A stretch of 47,843 nt of DNA from Dehalococcoidia bacterium (GCA_022826585.1 JAJDUR010000047.1:1-47843), one strand, 5' to 3'; shown: positions 32,882 to 42,279, numbered from the stretch's first letter. A program made the numbers and translations. Notes: generated by a model not told the origin, from the sequence alone.

Positions 32882-33748
32882 GTGGACGGATTCGAGGTTT
32901 CGCCGGTCGAGGGGCTGCGGTCCCCCGTGGTCGTCCTCGCCTTCACCGGTTGGAGCGACACCGGCACGGTCACGACAGATGTCGCCCGCCACCTGATCGA
33001 GACCACGAAAGCCGAGCGCTTCATCAACGTGGATCCCGAGGAGTACTTCGTTTTCACGGAGACGCGCCCCGAGGTGCGGCTGGTCGAAGGCGGCCTGCGC
33101 GAGATTACCTGGCCGACCAACGAGGCCTGGGCCTCCCGCCTCGCCGGCGCTCCCCACGACCTCGTCACCGTCACGGGCACCGAACCCAACCTGCGCTGGG
33201 AGCCCTTCGCCGCGCGCTTCTCAAGCGCGATAGCCGCCCTGGAGCCGTCCCTGGTCTGCACGCTCGTCGCGCGGCCCGCGGCCACCCCCCATACCCGCCC
33301 CATCCCCGTGAGCGGCTCCGCCGCCGATGCCGCCCTCGCCCGCCGCTTCGGCCTCGGTCCTTCCCGCTACCAGGGCCCCACGGGCATCATCGGCGTCCTC
33401 CACGACTCGATGCGCAAGCACGGCCTGCCCCTCGTCAGCGTCGCCGCCTCCGTGCCCCACTACCTCAGCGTCGATGAGAACCCGCCCGCCACCCTCGCCC
33501 TTCTCCGGGCCCTGCAGCCCATGATGGAGTACGCCCCGCCCCTCGGCGACCTCGAGCGGGAATGCGAGGCCTTCCTCGAGCGGGTGGAAGAGGCCTCCAG
33601 CGGCGACGACCAGATCGTCCAGTACGTGCGCGCCCTAGAGGAGCAGTACCAGGAGGGGGACGTCCCGATCATCGAGCCCGATGCCGAGCTCTCCGCCGAC
33701 GACGTCCTCCGTGACGTCGAGGATCTGCTTCGCGGCGACGGCTCCTGA
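32882..33748 (+). CDS. PAC2 family protein
   Basis: A 288-residue protein of the PAC2 (proteasome assembly chaperone-like) family. Visible marks are VVVLAFTGWSDTGTVTTDVARHL near the start (residues 16-38), the RFINVDPEEYFVFTETRP region, GPTGIIGVLHD and VPHYLS. The C-terminus is acidic and helical. In Actinobacteria and Chloroflexota such proteins are common but functionally unproven. No proteasome genes are seen here. The start is GTG at 32882. It converges on the ABC permease gene with six bases between. Confidence 0.85.
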   Translation: MDGFEVSPVEGLRSPVVVLAFTGWSDTGTVTTDVARHLIETTKAERFINVDPEEYFVFTETRPEVRLVEGGLREITWPTNEAWASRLAGAPHDLVTVTGTEPNLRWEPFAARFSSAIAALEPSLVCTLVARPAATPHTRPIPVSGSAADAALARRFGLGPSRYQGPTGIIGVLHDSMRKHGLPLVSVAASVPHYLSVDENPPATLALLRALQPMMEYAPPLGDLERECEAFLERVEEASSGDDQIVQYVRALEEQYQEGDVPIIEPDAELSADDVLRDVEDLLRGDGS

Positions 33749-33754
33749 CGCGCG

Positions 33755-34495
33755 CTAGGGCGCGTCGTTCAACTCGAACCGCGCCAGTCGCACCACCGCC
33801 AGCCCCGCCGCCACCGCCGTCACGACCACCACCAGGATCACCGAGTAGGTCGTGCCCAGGTCGGCATCGAACACCCATGGGTTCGTGTCTGCCGCTGCTT
33901 CGGCGATGGACGCCGTGAACTCGCGGATGCTGAAGCGCTGCACCCCCGGCGCGAAGTTCGTGATTACCGCCTCCCAGATGAAGGCGTAGGCCAGCCCCAC
34001 GAACAGCGCCCGCGACGTGACGAGGCTCAGGAGCACGAAGACGGACGAGTACGCCATCGAGCCCACCGCGATCGCGATCACGAAGCCGCCCACGATGCGC
34101 GTGTCCCCCTCCCCCGCCAGCGTCAAGAGGCCGCCGATCACCGCGCTCGCCAGCACCAGCGCCGTGGTCGCTCCCCACGCGGCCAACAGCTTGCCTGCCA
34201 CGATGCGCCAGCGTTCCGCCGGCTTCGAGAGCAGGTAGACGATCGTCCCGTCCTCGATTTCGCTCCCCAGCGCGGCCGTGGCCAGGACCAGGGCGGTCAG
34301 GGGCAGCAGGATGTTGATGACGAGCGCGTTGAGCACGACCTGCGCCGCGAACTCGGCGGCCGACGCATCCGCCTCCGCCGCCGTCCGGAAGATGATCGCG
34401 GCCAGCACCGGCAACAGCCCGCCGGCCGCCAGGAACAGGGTCCGCTTCTGCCCGAGCAGCTGCCGCAGCGTCAGCGTCAGGACGAGACCCGTCAT
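33755..34495 (-). CDS. ABC-2 type permease (second module)
   Basis: A 246-residue integral membrane protein with about six hydrophobic spans and no soluble domain, typical of ABC-2 permeases. ATG 34495 overlaps the stop of the ATPase gene upstream (ATGA). Together with that ATPase it would form an exporter whose substrate cannot be read. It is the last gene of the four-gene ABC cluster. Confidence 0.8.
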   Translation of the reverse strand: MTGLVLTLTLRQLLGQKRTLFLAAGGLLPVLAAIIFRTAAEADASAAEFAAQVVLNALVINILLPLTALVLATAALGSEIEDGTIVYLLSKPAERWRIVAGKLLAAWGATTALVLASAVIGGLLTLAGEGDTRIVGGFVIAIAVGSMAYSSVFVLLSLVTSRALFVGLAYAFIWEAVITNFAPGVQRFSIREFTASIAEAAADTNPWVFDADLGTTYSVILVVVVTAVAAGLAVVRLARFELNDAP

Positions 34496-35430
34496 CGGCT
34501 CACCAGGTACTCGAAGACGCTCTCGAGCGACTCATCCTCGGGGCGTACCTCGAACAGCGAGACATCCGCCGCCTGCGCCGCCCGCGGGGCGAGCGAGATG
34601 AAGGTCCCCAGCTCGTTCGTGCGCACCACGATCTTCCCGTCCGTCAACTCGACTCCGAACACGCTCTCCTCGCCCATGAGTTCGCGCGCCAGCCCCCGGT
34701 TGTCGCTCGACCGGATCGTGATGGTGTGGGGCCGATCGGTCATTAGCTTGCGGATGGCGCGAAAGTCCCCGGCCGCGGCCAGCCGCCCCGCCACCACCAC
34801 GAGCACGTTGTCCCCCAGCCGCTCCACCTCCTCCAGGATGTGCGAGGAGAACAGGATCGTCCGCCCCTGCTCCGCCATGCGGCCCAGTAGTTCCATCATC
34901 TGCAGCCGCTGACGCGGGTCCATGCCGTTGAACGGCTCGTCCAGCAGGAGGATGTCGGGGTCGTGCACGAGCGCGGCGGCGATCTTGATGCGCTGCTTCA
35001 TGCCCTTCGAGTACCCGCCCGTGGCCCGATCGGACTCGTCCGCCATCTCGACCATGTCGAGCGCCCGCCGTGTCGCCTCATCGGCGTCGGGCAGTTGGTG
35101 CATCTGCGCACTCATGCGCACGAACTGGTAGCCCGTCTGGAACTCGTAAACCGCCTCGCGCTCCGGCACGAGCGCAACCCGCCGGTAGATGTCGGGCGTC
35201 CCGAAGGCCGTTTCGCCCAGCACCCGCACCTCCCCCGCCGAGGGCTTCAGGAAGCCCGCGATCATGTTTAGCAGCGTCGTCTTGCCCGCCCCGTTCGGCC
35301 CCAGTAGCCCCGTGACACCCGCTCCGAGGGCAAAGGAGATGCCGTTCACCGCCACCACGTTGCCGTACCAGCGCGAGACCTCGAGTACCTCCACCGCCGC
35401 TTCGGGAACCGACCCTTCCGCCGTGCTCAC
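34492..35430 (-). CDS. ABC transporter ATPase (second module)
   Basis: A 312-residue ATPase. Walker A is GPNGAGKTT, the signature reads YSKGMKQRI, and Walker B is ILLLDEPFNGMDP with the H-loop in FSSHILEEVE. A C-terminal regulatory segment follows. I chose GTG 35430, which overlaps the upstream permease stop as GTGA, rather than the longer frame that reaches 35814. It pairs with the permease at 33755-34495. Confidence 0.88.
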   Translation of the reverse strand: MSTAEGSVPEAAVEVLEVSRWYGNVVAVNGISFALGAGVTGLLGPNGAGKTTLLNMIAGFLKPSAGEVRVLGETAFGTPDIYRRVALVPEREAVYEFQTGYQFVRMSAQMHQLPDADEATRRALDMVEMADESDRATGGYSKGMKQRIKIAAALVHDPDILLLDEPFNGMDPRQRLQMMELLGRMAEQGRTILFSSHILEEVERLGDNVLVVVAGRLAAAGDFRAIRKLMTDRPHTITIRSSDNRGLARELMGEESVFGVELTDGKIVVRTNELGTFISLAPRAAQAADVSLFEVRPEDESLESVFEYLVSR

Positions 35431-36332
35431 AGGCTTCTCCGTCCGTAATGGCGCATCAGCAGCCCGATCCCGAGGGCGGTCACCACCAGCGCGAAGATGA
35501 AGTACCAGCCGCCGGCGAAGTCCGCCGTCTGCAGCGTGCCCCCCTCGCCGAAGTTGGGGGCCGAGTCGAAGAACCAGTACGTGAACCCGTCGATGACGAA
35601 GAAGGGGTTGAGGAAGATCCCCAGTCTGCCGACGATGTTCTCCACCGTCCCCACGAGGATCAGGGAGATGACGGGCAGGAAGACGAACGGTGCGATGACC
35701 CCGATGGTTGCGAATGCGCGCCGCCCCGTCTGTGCCGAGATCACCATCCCGATCGCGGCGAAGAAGAGCGAGATGAGGAGGCTGCTGCCGATGATCGGCC
35801 CGATCTGTCCCCACTCGTCCTGGAAGTAGCCGCCGAAACTGTCGACGACCAGCGCGTTTCCCAGGAACAAGATCGCCTGCGGCAGCAACGTGAGCGCCAA
35901 CAGCGCCGTCGCCATCGAGGCATAGCGCGCCAGCGCGTAGTCCTCGCGGCTCAGGGCCCGGGAGAAGTAGAGGGGTAGGGTCGCATGGCGCTGGTCCCTC
36001 CCCAGCAGCTCCGGCGCGACCGCTGCCAGGAACAGCATCAGGGCGGCGGGCGGGAAGAAGAAGATTGAGCTGAAGTAGTCCTCCGCCCGGATGGCGTCGG
36101 AGATGTCGATGTCGACGAAGGCGGCCGCCATCAGGTACCCGATCGCCGGCAGGGCCGCGACCACCCCCAGTCCCATCGGGAAAATCTTGCTGCGTGTGCG
36201 GCGCCCTAGCCCGAACGCCGCCCGCAATCCGTGCACGTAGAGCGAGAGCACCGCGTCCCGCCGTCCCAGCCGCCGCCCCTCGTAGCGCCGGTAGCCGAGG
36301 TCGTAGATGCTCCCCGCCGCCCGCTCAGACAC
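35427..36332 (-). CDS. ABC-2 type permease (first module)
   Basis: A 301-residue membrane protein with about six spans. The start IYDLGYRRYEGRRLGRR is typical of ABC-2 permeases that act with a CcmA-like ATPase. GTG 36332 overlaps the upstream ATPase stop by eight bases, and its own stop overlaps the next ATPase start. The four genes are therefore one tightly coupled unit. Confidence 0.82.
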   Translation of the reverse strand: MSERAAGSIYDLGYRRYEGRRLGRRDAVLSLYVHGLRAAFGLGRRTRSKIFPMGLGVVAALPAIGYLMAAAFVDIDISDAIRAEDYFSSIFFFPPAALMLFLAAVAPELLGRDQRHATLPLYFSRALSREDYALARYASMATALLALTLLPQAILFLGNALVVDSFGGYFQDEWGQIGPIIGSSLLISLFFAAIGMVISAQTGRRAFATIGVIAPFVFLPVISLILVGTVENIVGRLGIFLNPFFVIDGFTYWFFDSAPNFGEGGTLQTADFAGGWYFIFALVVTALGIGLLMRHYGRRSL

Positions 36333-37248
36333 CCCCCGTCACCCCCTCCGCCGCCTCGGGCCGGAAGATGTCCTCCAACGATTGGCGGCGCTGCTCCAGC
36401 CGCACCAGCCCCATCTCCAGCTCCACCAGGCAATCCCGGATGGCGTCGTAGGGGTCGTCGCCGTTCAGCCCCACGTGCGCGAGGAAGCCCTCGCCTCGTG
36501 CCTCGAAGCCCAGCTTCGTGAGCGCCTCCGCCAGGGCCGCGGCATCTCCCTCCACCTCCACCTCCAGCGACCCCAGCCCCGCCGTGAACTCCGCCACCGC
36601 CCCCGACCGCACCAGCTGCCCCCCGTCGATCACGACGAGCGAGTCGCACACCCGCTCGATCTCCCCAAGCAGGTGCGAGGACATCAGCACGGCGATGCCG
36701 AACTCCCGACCCGTGCGCCGCACGAGGTCCAGCATCTCCTCGCGGCCGGCGGGGTCGAGGCCGTTCGTCGGTTCGTCCAGGAAGATGAGCTGCGGGTCGT
36801 GGACGAGCGCCTGCGCGAGCTTCACGCGCTGCTTCATGCCCGTCGAGTAACCGCCCATGTCGCGGTAGCGCTCCTCGAACAGGCCCACGTGCCGCAGCGT
36901 CTCCGCCGTCCGTTCGCGGGCGGCGGTCCGTGGCAGGCCGCTCACTTCCGCCAGGTGCGCCACGAACTCCGTGGCCGAGAGATCGGGCGGCAGGCAGTCG
37001 TGCTCGGGCATGTAGCCCACGAGCCCGCGGATCTCGCGTCCCTCGCCGGCGACATCCATGCCCAGCACGCGGGCGCTGCCGCGCGTCGCCGGCAGCAGCC
37101 CCAGCAGGATCTTGATGAGCGTGCTCTTGCCCGCCCCGTTCGCCCCGACGAGCCCGATCACCCCCGGCTCGACACTGATGTCGAGGGCGTTCAGCGCCAT
37201 CACGCCGGGATACTGCTTGGTCAGTGCGCGTGTCTCGATGAGGGGCAC
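36325..37248 (-). CDS. ABC transporter ATPase (first module)
   Basis: A 307-residue ATPase with Walker A GANGAGKST, signature YSTGMKQRV, Walker B LIFLDEPTNGLDP and switch SSHLLGEIE. GAGGGG lies 14 bases ahead of GTG 37248; a TTG at 37272 is an alternative start. It heads the ABC cluster and lies about 46 bases behind the P450 gene on the same strand, so P450 and exporter could share a transcript. Confidence 0.87.
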   Translation of the reverse strand: MPLIETRALTKQYPGVMALNALDISVEPGVIGLVGANGAGKSTLIKILLGLLPATRGSARVLGMDVAGEGREIRGLVGYMPEHDCLPPDLSATEFVAHLAEVSGLPRTAARERTAETLRHVGLFEERYRDMGGYSTGMKQRVKLAQALVHDPQLIFLDEPTNGLDPAGREEMLDLVRRTGREFGIAVLMSSHLLGEIERVCDSLVVIDGGQLVRSGAVAEFTAGLGSLEVEVEGDAAALAEALTKLGFEARGEGFLAHVGLNGDDPYDAIRDCLVELEMGLVRLEQRRQSLEDIFRPEAAEGVTGGV

Positions 37249-37294
37249 GGCCGCTATCGTATCCCCTCGCAACGAACCCGTCCCCGCGAGTTGT

Positions 37295-38461
37295 TCACGC
37301 TCCCGTAAGCGCCACCGGCAGCGAGGTGTAGCCCAGCACGACGCCCGTGCCCGTCTGCCGCACGGGAGGCGCCACCGGCTCGATCGCGGCGAACCGGTCG
37401 AGCCACGTGTTCAGCGTGATGCGCGCTTCCGCCCGCGCCAGCGGCGAACCGAGGCAGTAATGCGTCCCGTGCCCGAAGCCGACGTGCGCGTGCAGGTCCC
37501 TCTCCAGCACGAACTCGTCCGGCTCGTCCCACTCCTCGGGATCGCGGTTGGCCGCCCCGTAGAACACGCCCACGCGCTCGTCCGCGGGAATGGTCACGCC
37601 GTTCACCTCCACGTCCCGGGTGGTGACGCGGAAGAGCACCTGCACGGGGCTCTCGTAGCGCAGCATCTCCTCGATCAGCTGGGGGACGAGCGAGCGGTCT
37701 TCGCGCAGCCGCGCCCACAGGTCGGGCCGCGTTGAGAGGAAGGCGATCGTGTTGCCCATCAGGTTCGTCGTCGTCTCGTTCCCGGCGATGAGCAGGAGCA
37801 TGCAGAAGCCCAGCACCTCCCAGTCCTCCAGCGCCTCGCCCTCGATCTCGGCCTCCACCAACGCCGTGATCAGGTCCTCGGCGCCGTGCTCACGCCGCGC
37901 CGCCGCGATCTGGCCGAAGTAGGCCATCATTTCCTGCGTGGCCCGCTTTTGGTCCTCCCTCGTGGGCGCGTGGATGCCCAGGGAGATGTCCGTCCACTCC
38001 TTGAACGTCTGGTACTCCTCGCGGGGAATGCCCAGCAACTCCGCGATCGCCATCACGGGGAGTGGCATCGTGTAGTTCTCCACCACCTCGAACTCGCCCC
38101 CGCTCACGTCCCGCAGCAATTCCTCCACAACCGACTCCAGCCAGGGCTCCAGCTCCTGGATGCGCCGCGGCGTGAATGCCTTGTTCACCAGCCGCCGGAA
38201 GCGCGTGTGCCGCGGCGGATCGTCGTTCAGCAGCACCAGCCGCATCCCGCTCTCCGAGGTCTGGCGCGTCTGCCGCTGCGAGGAGAACGTCGCGTGGTCC
38301 TGGAGCGCGCCGTACACGTCCTCGTAGCGCAGCAGCGCCCACAGCCCCTCCTCCTCCGGCCCGATGCGGATGGGCGACTGCCCCCGCAGGCGGGCGTACT
38401 CGGGGTAGGGGTTGGCGTTACAGGCGGGCGTCATCAGCGTCGTGGCGGGCGGGGCGGTCAT
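37295..38461 (-). CDS. Cytochrome P450
   Basis: A 388-residue soluble bacterial P450. The I-helix oxygen-binding motif is AGNETTT (226-232), the K-helix ExxR is E265-x-x-R268, and the heme loop GFGHGTHYCLG has the ligand C336. Length and the N-terminal PPRHTRFRRLVNKAFTP segment fit class I enzymes that need a ferredoxin and reductase. No redox partner gene is nearby. A TAGACT box and GGGAGAG lie before ATG 38461. It is divergent from the acyl-CoA synthetase, which suggests but does not prove action on an acyl or terpene substrate. Confidence 0.93.
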   Translation of the reverse strand: MTAPPATTLMTPACNANPYPEYARLRGQSPIRIGPEEEGLWALLRYEDVYGALQDHATFSSQRQTRQTSESGMRLVLLNDDPPRHTRFRRLVNKAFTPRRIQELEPWLESVVEELLRDVSGGEFEVVENYTMPLPVMAIAELLGIPREEYQTFKEWTDISLGIHAPTREDQKRATQEMMAYFGQIAAARREHGAEDLITALVEAEIEGEALEDWEVLGFCMLLLIAGNETTTNLMGNTIAFLSTRPDLWARLREDRSLVPQLIEEMLRYESPVQVLFRVTTRDVEVNGVTIPADERVGVFYGAANRDPEEWDEPDEFVLERDLHAHVGFGHGTHYCLGSPLARAEARITLNTWLDRFAAIEPVAPPVRQTGTGVVLGYTSLPVALTGA

Positions 38462-38572
38462 CGTTCTCTCCCTCGATCGGGCGCGAGTCTACTACGCGAT
38501 GGCGGCGGTTTCGTGCCGGTGGAGCTCCGCTGTACCATGCCGCCACGCCCGCATGGCGCCCGGAGCAGCGGC

Positions 38573-40165
38573 ATGGAAGTCCCCATGGTCGTCAACGATT
38601 TCCTCTTCCGCGCGGAGAGCCTCTACGGCCCCAGGGAGGCCGTCGTCGACGGCGACAAGCGCTTCACCTACGCCCAGTACGCCCGCCGCTGCTACAGGCT
38701 TGCCCACGCCCTCGCTGGCCTCGGCGTTGGCAAGGGCGACCGCGTCGGCATCCTCAGCCCCAACAGCCACCACTTCCTCGAGTCGTTCTACGGCACCTCC
38801 CTCATCGGCGCGGTCCTCGTCCCCCTCAACTACCGCCTCGTCTCCGATGACTTCCTGTACGCCTTCTCCCACTCCGGCGCGAAGGTCATCATTGCCGACT
38901 CCGACTTGACCGGCGCCCTCGACGCCATCCGCGACGGCCTCCCCGATGTCGAGCACTGGATCGTCGCCCGCTACGGTGACGCCCCCACCCCCGACGGCTG
39001 GCTGGACTGGGAAGAGTTCGTCGCCGGGCAGCCCGAGACGCCCCCGCCCGATCCGGAGCTCGACGAGAACGATCTCGTCAGCATCAACTACACCTCCGGC
39101 ACCACCGCCCGGCCCAAGGGCGTGATGCTCACCCACCGGAATTTCTACGCCAACGCCTACCACTTCATCGCCCACCTCGGCATCAGCCACGACGACGTGG
39201 AGATGTGGACCCTGCCGATGTTCCACTGCAACGGCTGGGGCGGCGTCTACGCGCTCACCGCCATGGGCGCGAAGCACGTGATCGTTCGCGCCCCCGAGCC
39301 CGACCTGCTCTACGGCCTCATGCGGGACGAGGGCGTCACCTTCGCCTGCATGGCCCCCGCCGTGCTCGCCCGCATCCTCGACTTCGAGGACGCGGGCGAA
39401 TACGAAATCGCCACCAGCCCGCGCTTCGTCTGCGCCGGCGCTCCGCCCCCCATCACCTTCGTCGAGCGGCTCGAGAAGGAGCGGGGCTGGACCTTCATGC
39501 AGATCTACGGCCTCACCGAAACCGCCCCCATCCTCACCGTCGCCGAGCCCAAGCCTCACGTAAACAGCGACGGCGACGCCCTCTACCGGCTCAAGGGCCG
39601 CGCCGGACACCCCTCGGTGGGCGTGCAGCTGCGCGTCGTCGGCGAGGGCGGCCGCGACGTGCCCTGGGACGACACCGCCATCGGCGAGGTCGCGGCCCGC
39701 GGCAACATGGTCTTCAAGGGCTACTGGAACCAGCCTGAGGAGACCGCCAAGGTCGTCCGCGACGGCTTCTTCTATACCGGCGACCTCGCCACCGTGAACG
39801 AGCACGGCTACATCAACATCGTCGACCGCGCCAAGGACGTCATCATCTCCGGTGGCGAGAACATCTCCTCCATCGAGGTCGAGGACGTGCTCTACCGGCA
39901 CCCCAAGGTGCTTGAGGCGGCCGTCGTGGGTATCCCCAGCGAGCGTTGGGGCGAGACGCCCCTGGCCGTCATCGTCCTCCAGCAGGGGGAGGAGTCCAGC
40001 GCCGACGAAATCGTCGAGTTCTGCCGCGAAAACATGGCGCACTTCAAGGTGCCCCGCCGCGTCGAGTTCGTCACCGAGCTCCCGCGCACGGCCACCGGCA
40101 AGCTCAAGAAGTTCGAGCTGCGCGAGCCCTACTGGGCCGAGACGGGCGGCCGGCGCGTCAACTGA
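38573..40165 (+). CDS. Acyl-CoA synthetase / AMP-binding ligase
   Basis: A 530-residue ANL-superfamily enzyme that activates a carboxylic acid through an acyl-AMP. The P-loop-like motif is NYTSGTTARPKG, followed by LPMFHCNGWG, the adenylate motif YGLTETAP, the hinge YTGDLAT, and the late lysine in RTATGKLKK. These match the medium/long-chain or short-chain acyl type; the exact chain length is not readable. ATG 38573 has GGAGC just upstream; ATG 38585 is an alternative start. Confidence 0.9.
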   Translation: MEVPMVVNDFLFRAESLYGPREAVVDGDKRFTYAQYARRCYRLAHALAGLGVGKGDRVGILSPNSHHFLESFYGTSLIGAVLVPLNYRLVSDDFLYAFSHSGAKVIIADSDLTGALDAIRDGLPDVEHWIVARYGDAPTPDGWLDWEEFVAGQPETPPPDPELDENDLVSINYTSGTTARPKGVMLTHRNFYANAYHFIAHLGISHDDVEMWTLPMFHCNGWGGVYALTAMGAKHVIVRAPEPDLLYGLMRDEGVTFACMAPAVLARILDFEDAGEYEIATSPRFVCAGAPPPITFVERLEKERGWTFMQIYGLTETAPILTVAEPKPHVNSDGDALYRLKGRAGHPSVGVQLRVVGEGGRDVPWDDTAIGEVAARGNMVFKGYWNQPEETAKVVRDGFFYTGDLATVNEHGYINIVDRAKDVIISGGENISSIEVEDVLYRHPKVLEAAVVGIPSERWGETPLAVIVLQQGEESSADEIVEFCRENMAHFKVPRRVEFVTELPRTATGKLKKFELREPYWAETGGRRVN

Positions 40166-40185
40166 GGACGCAGGTAAGATTCCCC

Positions 40186-40209
40186 ACCGACCACCGACCA
40201 CCGACCACC
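40186..40209 (+). repeat. Heptamer repeat before the ABM gene
   Basis: Three copies of ACCGACC plus ACC directly precede the GGAG ribosome site at 40211. A TAAGAT box sits at 40175-40180. The repeat may only be slippage. Confidence 0.6.
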
Positions 40210-40219
40210 AGGAGCACCC

Positions 40220-40567
40220 ATGATCGTCATCGCCGGAAGCATCGACCTCGACCCCGCCCTCCGCGACCAGGCCCTCGCCACCGCCGGCGCCTATATCGAC
40301 GCCGCCCTCGAGGAGCCTGGCTGCCGTAACTACGAGTGGACCGCCGATCCCCGCGTCGCCGAGCGCATCTGGGTCTACGAGTTGTGGGATGACGAGGCCT
40401 CCCTGCGCTTCCACTTCGAGAACGCCCCCTATCGCGACATGGGCGCACACCTCGGCCGCCACGGCATCACCGGCTCGCAGATCAGCAAGTTCCGGGTCGA
40501 TCACGAGGAGCCGGTCTACGACGACACGGGCACGCCCCGCGCGGATTTCTTCACCGCCTCCGGCTGA
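40220..40567 (+). CDS. Antibiotic biosynthesis monooxygenase (ABM) domain protein
   Basis: A 115-residue dimeric alpha-beta barrel protein. The start MIVIAGSIDLDPALRDQAL, the EPGCRNYEW segment and IWVYELWDDEASLRFHF are typical of ABM-fold proteins, which act on quinones, phenolics or heme-like compounds or serve as small-molecule monooxygenases. Substrate is unknown. It follows the acyl-CoA synthetase after 54 bases on the same strand. It converges on a membrane gene with a 15-base gap. Confidence 0.85.
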   Translation: MIVIAGSIDLDPALRDQALATAGAYIDAALEEPGCRNYEWTADPRVAERIWVYELWDDEASLRFHFENAPYRDMGAHLGRHGITGSQISKFRVDHEEPVYDDTGTPRADFFTASG

Positions 40568-40582
40568 TTCTCGTCGCCGTCG

Positions 40583-41086
40583 CTATCCCGCCGGCGGCCT
40601 CCGTCTGCCGCTGAGGCCGATCGTCGCCAGGCCAAGCGCCAGTCCCACCGGCGCGATCGCCAGCGCGGAAGGCACCGGTGCGTGGCCCGCGGCCCCGGTC
40701 ATGACATCGCCCAGGGTCGGGCTGGTCGCGTCCGCCTCGTTGCCGTGGGAATGGCTGTGGCCGTCGTGAGAGTCCTGCTCCCCGGCGGTGCCCGCGTTGT
40801 AGTTCGCGTCGATGTGCTGCCAGACCCCGATGACGCCGCCCACGATGGCCAGCGCAGCCACGGTGCGCGCTAGCCAGACCGTCGTGGGAGTGGGTCGAGC
40901 GGCGAGCGCCGCGACGCCCACGATCACGAGGCCGAGCGTGATCCAGGGCGCGAGTTGCCAGGCGCCCAGCCAGTGCCGCTCGTAGGCGAGCGACAGGGCC
41001 ACCCCCGCAACGCCCAGGGCCACCAGCAGGAGCAAACCCGCCCGCAGGCCGCCCGCTGCCCCCTCGCCTCCGAACATGGCCGTCAC
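40583..41086 (-). CDS. Membrane protein with histidine-rich loop
   Basis: A 167-residue protein with about four membrane spans. Between spans three and four a hydrophilic loop holds HSHSHG within DSHDGHSHSHGNEAD, which could bind a metal ion. No family is recognised. The start is GTG 41086, with ATG 41077 as an alternative. About 160 bases without a clear gene or motif separate it from the transporter gene upstream. Confidence 0.6.
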   Translation of the reverse strand: MTAMFGGEGAAGGLRAGLLLLVALGVAGVALSLAYERHWLGAWQLAPWITLGLVIVGVAALAARPTPTTVWLARTVAALAIVGGVIGVWQHIDANYNAGTAGEQDSHDGHSHSHGNEADATSPTLGDVMTGAAGHAPVPSALAIAPVGLALGLATIGLSGRRRPPAG

Positions 41087-41248
41087 GAGCGCTGCTCCAG
41101 CACGGCGATTGTGCCCGTTACCCTGGGCGCTCGTGGGTGGGAAGGTGCGTTCCGGATGACTCTCATCGGCTTGCGATGATACGTGCTCTCGATACTCACG
41201 ACAGGTCCGGCATGTGGCTGGAATGCCAATCCTTCTGGACCGGCGTCT

Positions 41249-42145
41249 CTAGGAGATCAGGATGATGCCCGCCACGGCGACGGCTACGCCCACGACCAAC
41301 CAGAGGGTCAGCCGCTCGCCCAGGAAGATTGCTCCCAGGGGCACGGCGAAGAGCGGAGAGATGGCGCTCGCCACCGCGGCCCGCCCCACACCCGCCTCCT
41401 GCACCGCGTAGATCCAGAGCAGGCTGCCCAACCCGGTGCCGGCCAGCCCGGCCAGGAAGAGGGCGCCGTGGTCGAAGCGCGAGATCGTCCATCGCCGGAT
41501 ACTCGATCGCGGCATGGCCGCCGCCACGAAACCCACGACCAGCGCGCTCGCCGGCAGCCGGAGCGCCGTGACCGCTACGGCGTTCTGCCCCTCCACCGCG
41601 TCCCCCAGCCAGACGGTCGCGACCGCCCAGATGAACGCGGTAATCCCCACCAGCACCAGTCCGCGCGGGACGTTTCCGCCGGTCGTCGTCCCCGCCTCCG
41701 GCGCTCCCCGTCTCCGTCCCCGCAGGGCGACCAGGTAGACGCCCGCCAGCACGAGCAGCGATCCGACCACCTCGGCCAGCGTGATCGCGTCACCCAGAAA
41801 CAGGATCCCGAGCACGTAGGTCAGGAAAACGAAGAGCCCGAGGCTGATGGTGAAGGCGCGCGTCAGCCCCAGGGCGTTCAGCGAGAAGACGTAGAGCGTG
41901 TCCCCCAGCGAGTGGCCGACCAGGGCGGACCCGATCACCGCCACCGCCACCGCCGCGTTCATCGCCTCGAAGCCGCCCGACATGATCACGAACGGCAGGG
42001 CGATCAACAGCGCCAGGGCCCCCCACGCCCCCCGCACCGCGCTCACGGACACGGCGTCCACCCGTGTCGAGGACGAGGCCATGAGCGTGCTCGCCACGGC
42101 CCAGATGGCGGCCGAGCCGATGCCCGCCAGGACGCCCGGATTCAC
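41249..42145 (-). CDS. EamA/DMT family transporter
   Basis: A 298-residue protein with about ten hydrophobic spans arranged as two EamA repeats (residues about 1-140 and 150-298). The second repeat contains LGSLLWIYAVQEAGVGRAAVASAISPLFAV (given as the region) and PLGAIFLGERLTL. Such proteins export metabolites or amino acids; substrate is unknown. The start is GTG at 42145. Confidence 0.85.
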   Translation of the reverse strand: MNPGVLAGIGSAAIWAVASTLMASSSTRVDAVSVSAVRGAWGALALLIALPFVIMSGGFEAMNAAVAVAVIGSALVGHSLGDTLYVFSLNALGLTRAFTISLGLFVFLTYVLGILFLGDAITLAEVVGSLLVLAGVYLVALRGRRRGAPEAGTTTGGNVPRGLVLVGITAFIWAVATVWLGDAVEGQNAVAVTALRLPASALVVGFVAAAMPRSSIRRWTISRFDHGALFLAGLAGTGLGSLLWIYAVQEAGVGRAAVASAISPLFAVPLGAIFLGERLTLWLVVGVAVAVAGIILIS

Positions 42146-42253
42146 CGGTCAGCCGAGAGTCGCGTGTCGGTCGAACATGGCGGCTCTCCCTCTCGATTCG
42201 GGGCTGCGTGGCTCGGCGCGCTTGCGCGAGGATAGCGCCTTGTGGTGTGTCAC

Positions 42254-42273
42254 GGGGCGCAAGTGTTCGCCCC
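42254..42273 (+). promoter_or_regulatory. Inverted repeat at the alcohol dehydrogenase promoter
   Basis: GGGGCG and CGCCCC flank an eight-base centre (CAAGTGTT). It overlaps the place where a -35 box would lie relative to the -10 box at 42280. It could be a regulator site or chance in GC-rich DNA. Confidence 0.35.
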
Positions 42274-42279
42274 ACCCGC

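Noticed and set aside
40186-40209. The heptamer repeat before the ABM gene as a CRISPR-like or iteron array
   Set aside because: Only three seven-base copies without spacers. It is probably simple slippage.
38492-40504. A 670-codon frame opposite the acyl-CoA synthetase gene
   Set aside because: Shadow with biased composition and no recognisable motif. The plus-strand gene has all ANL motifs.
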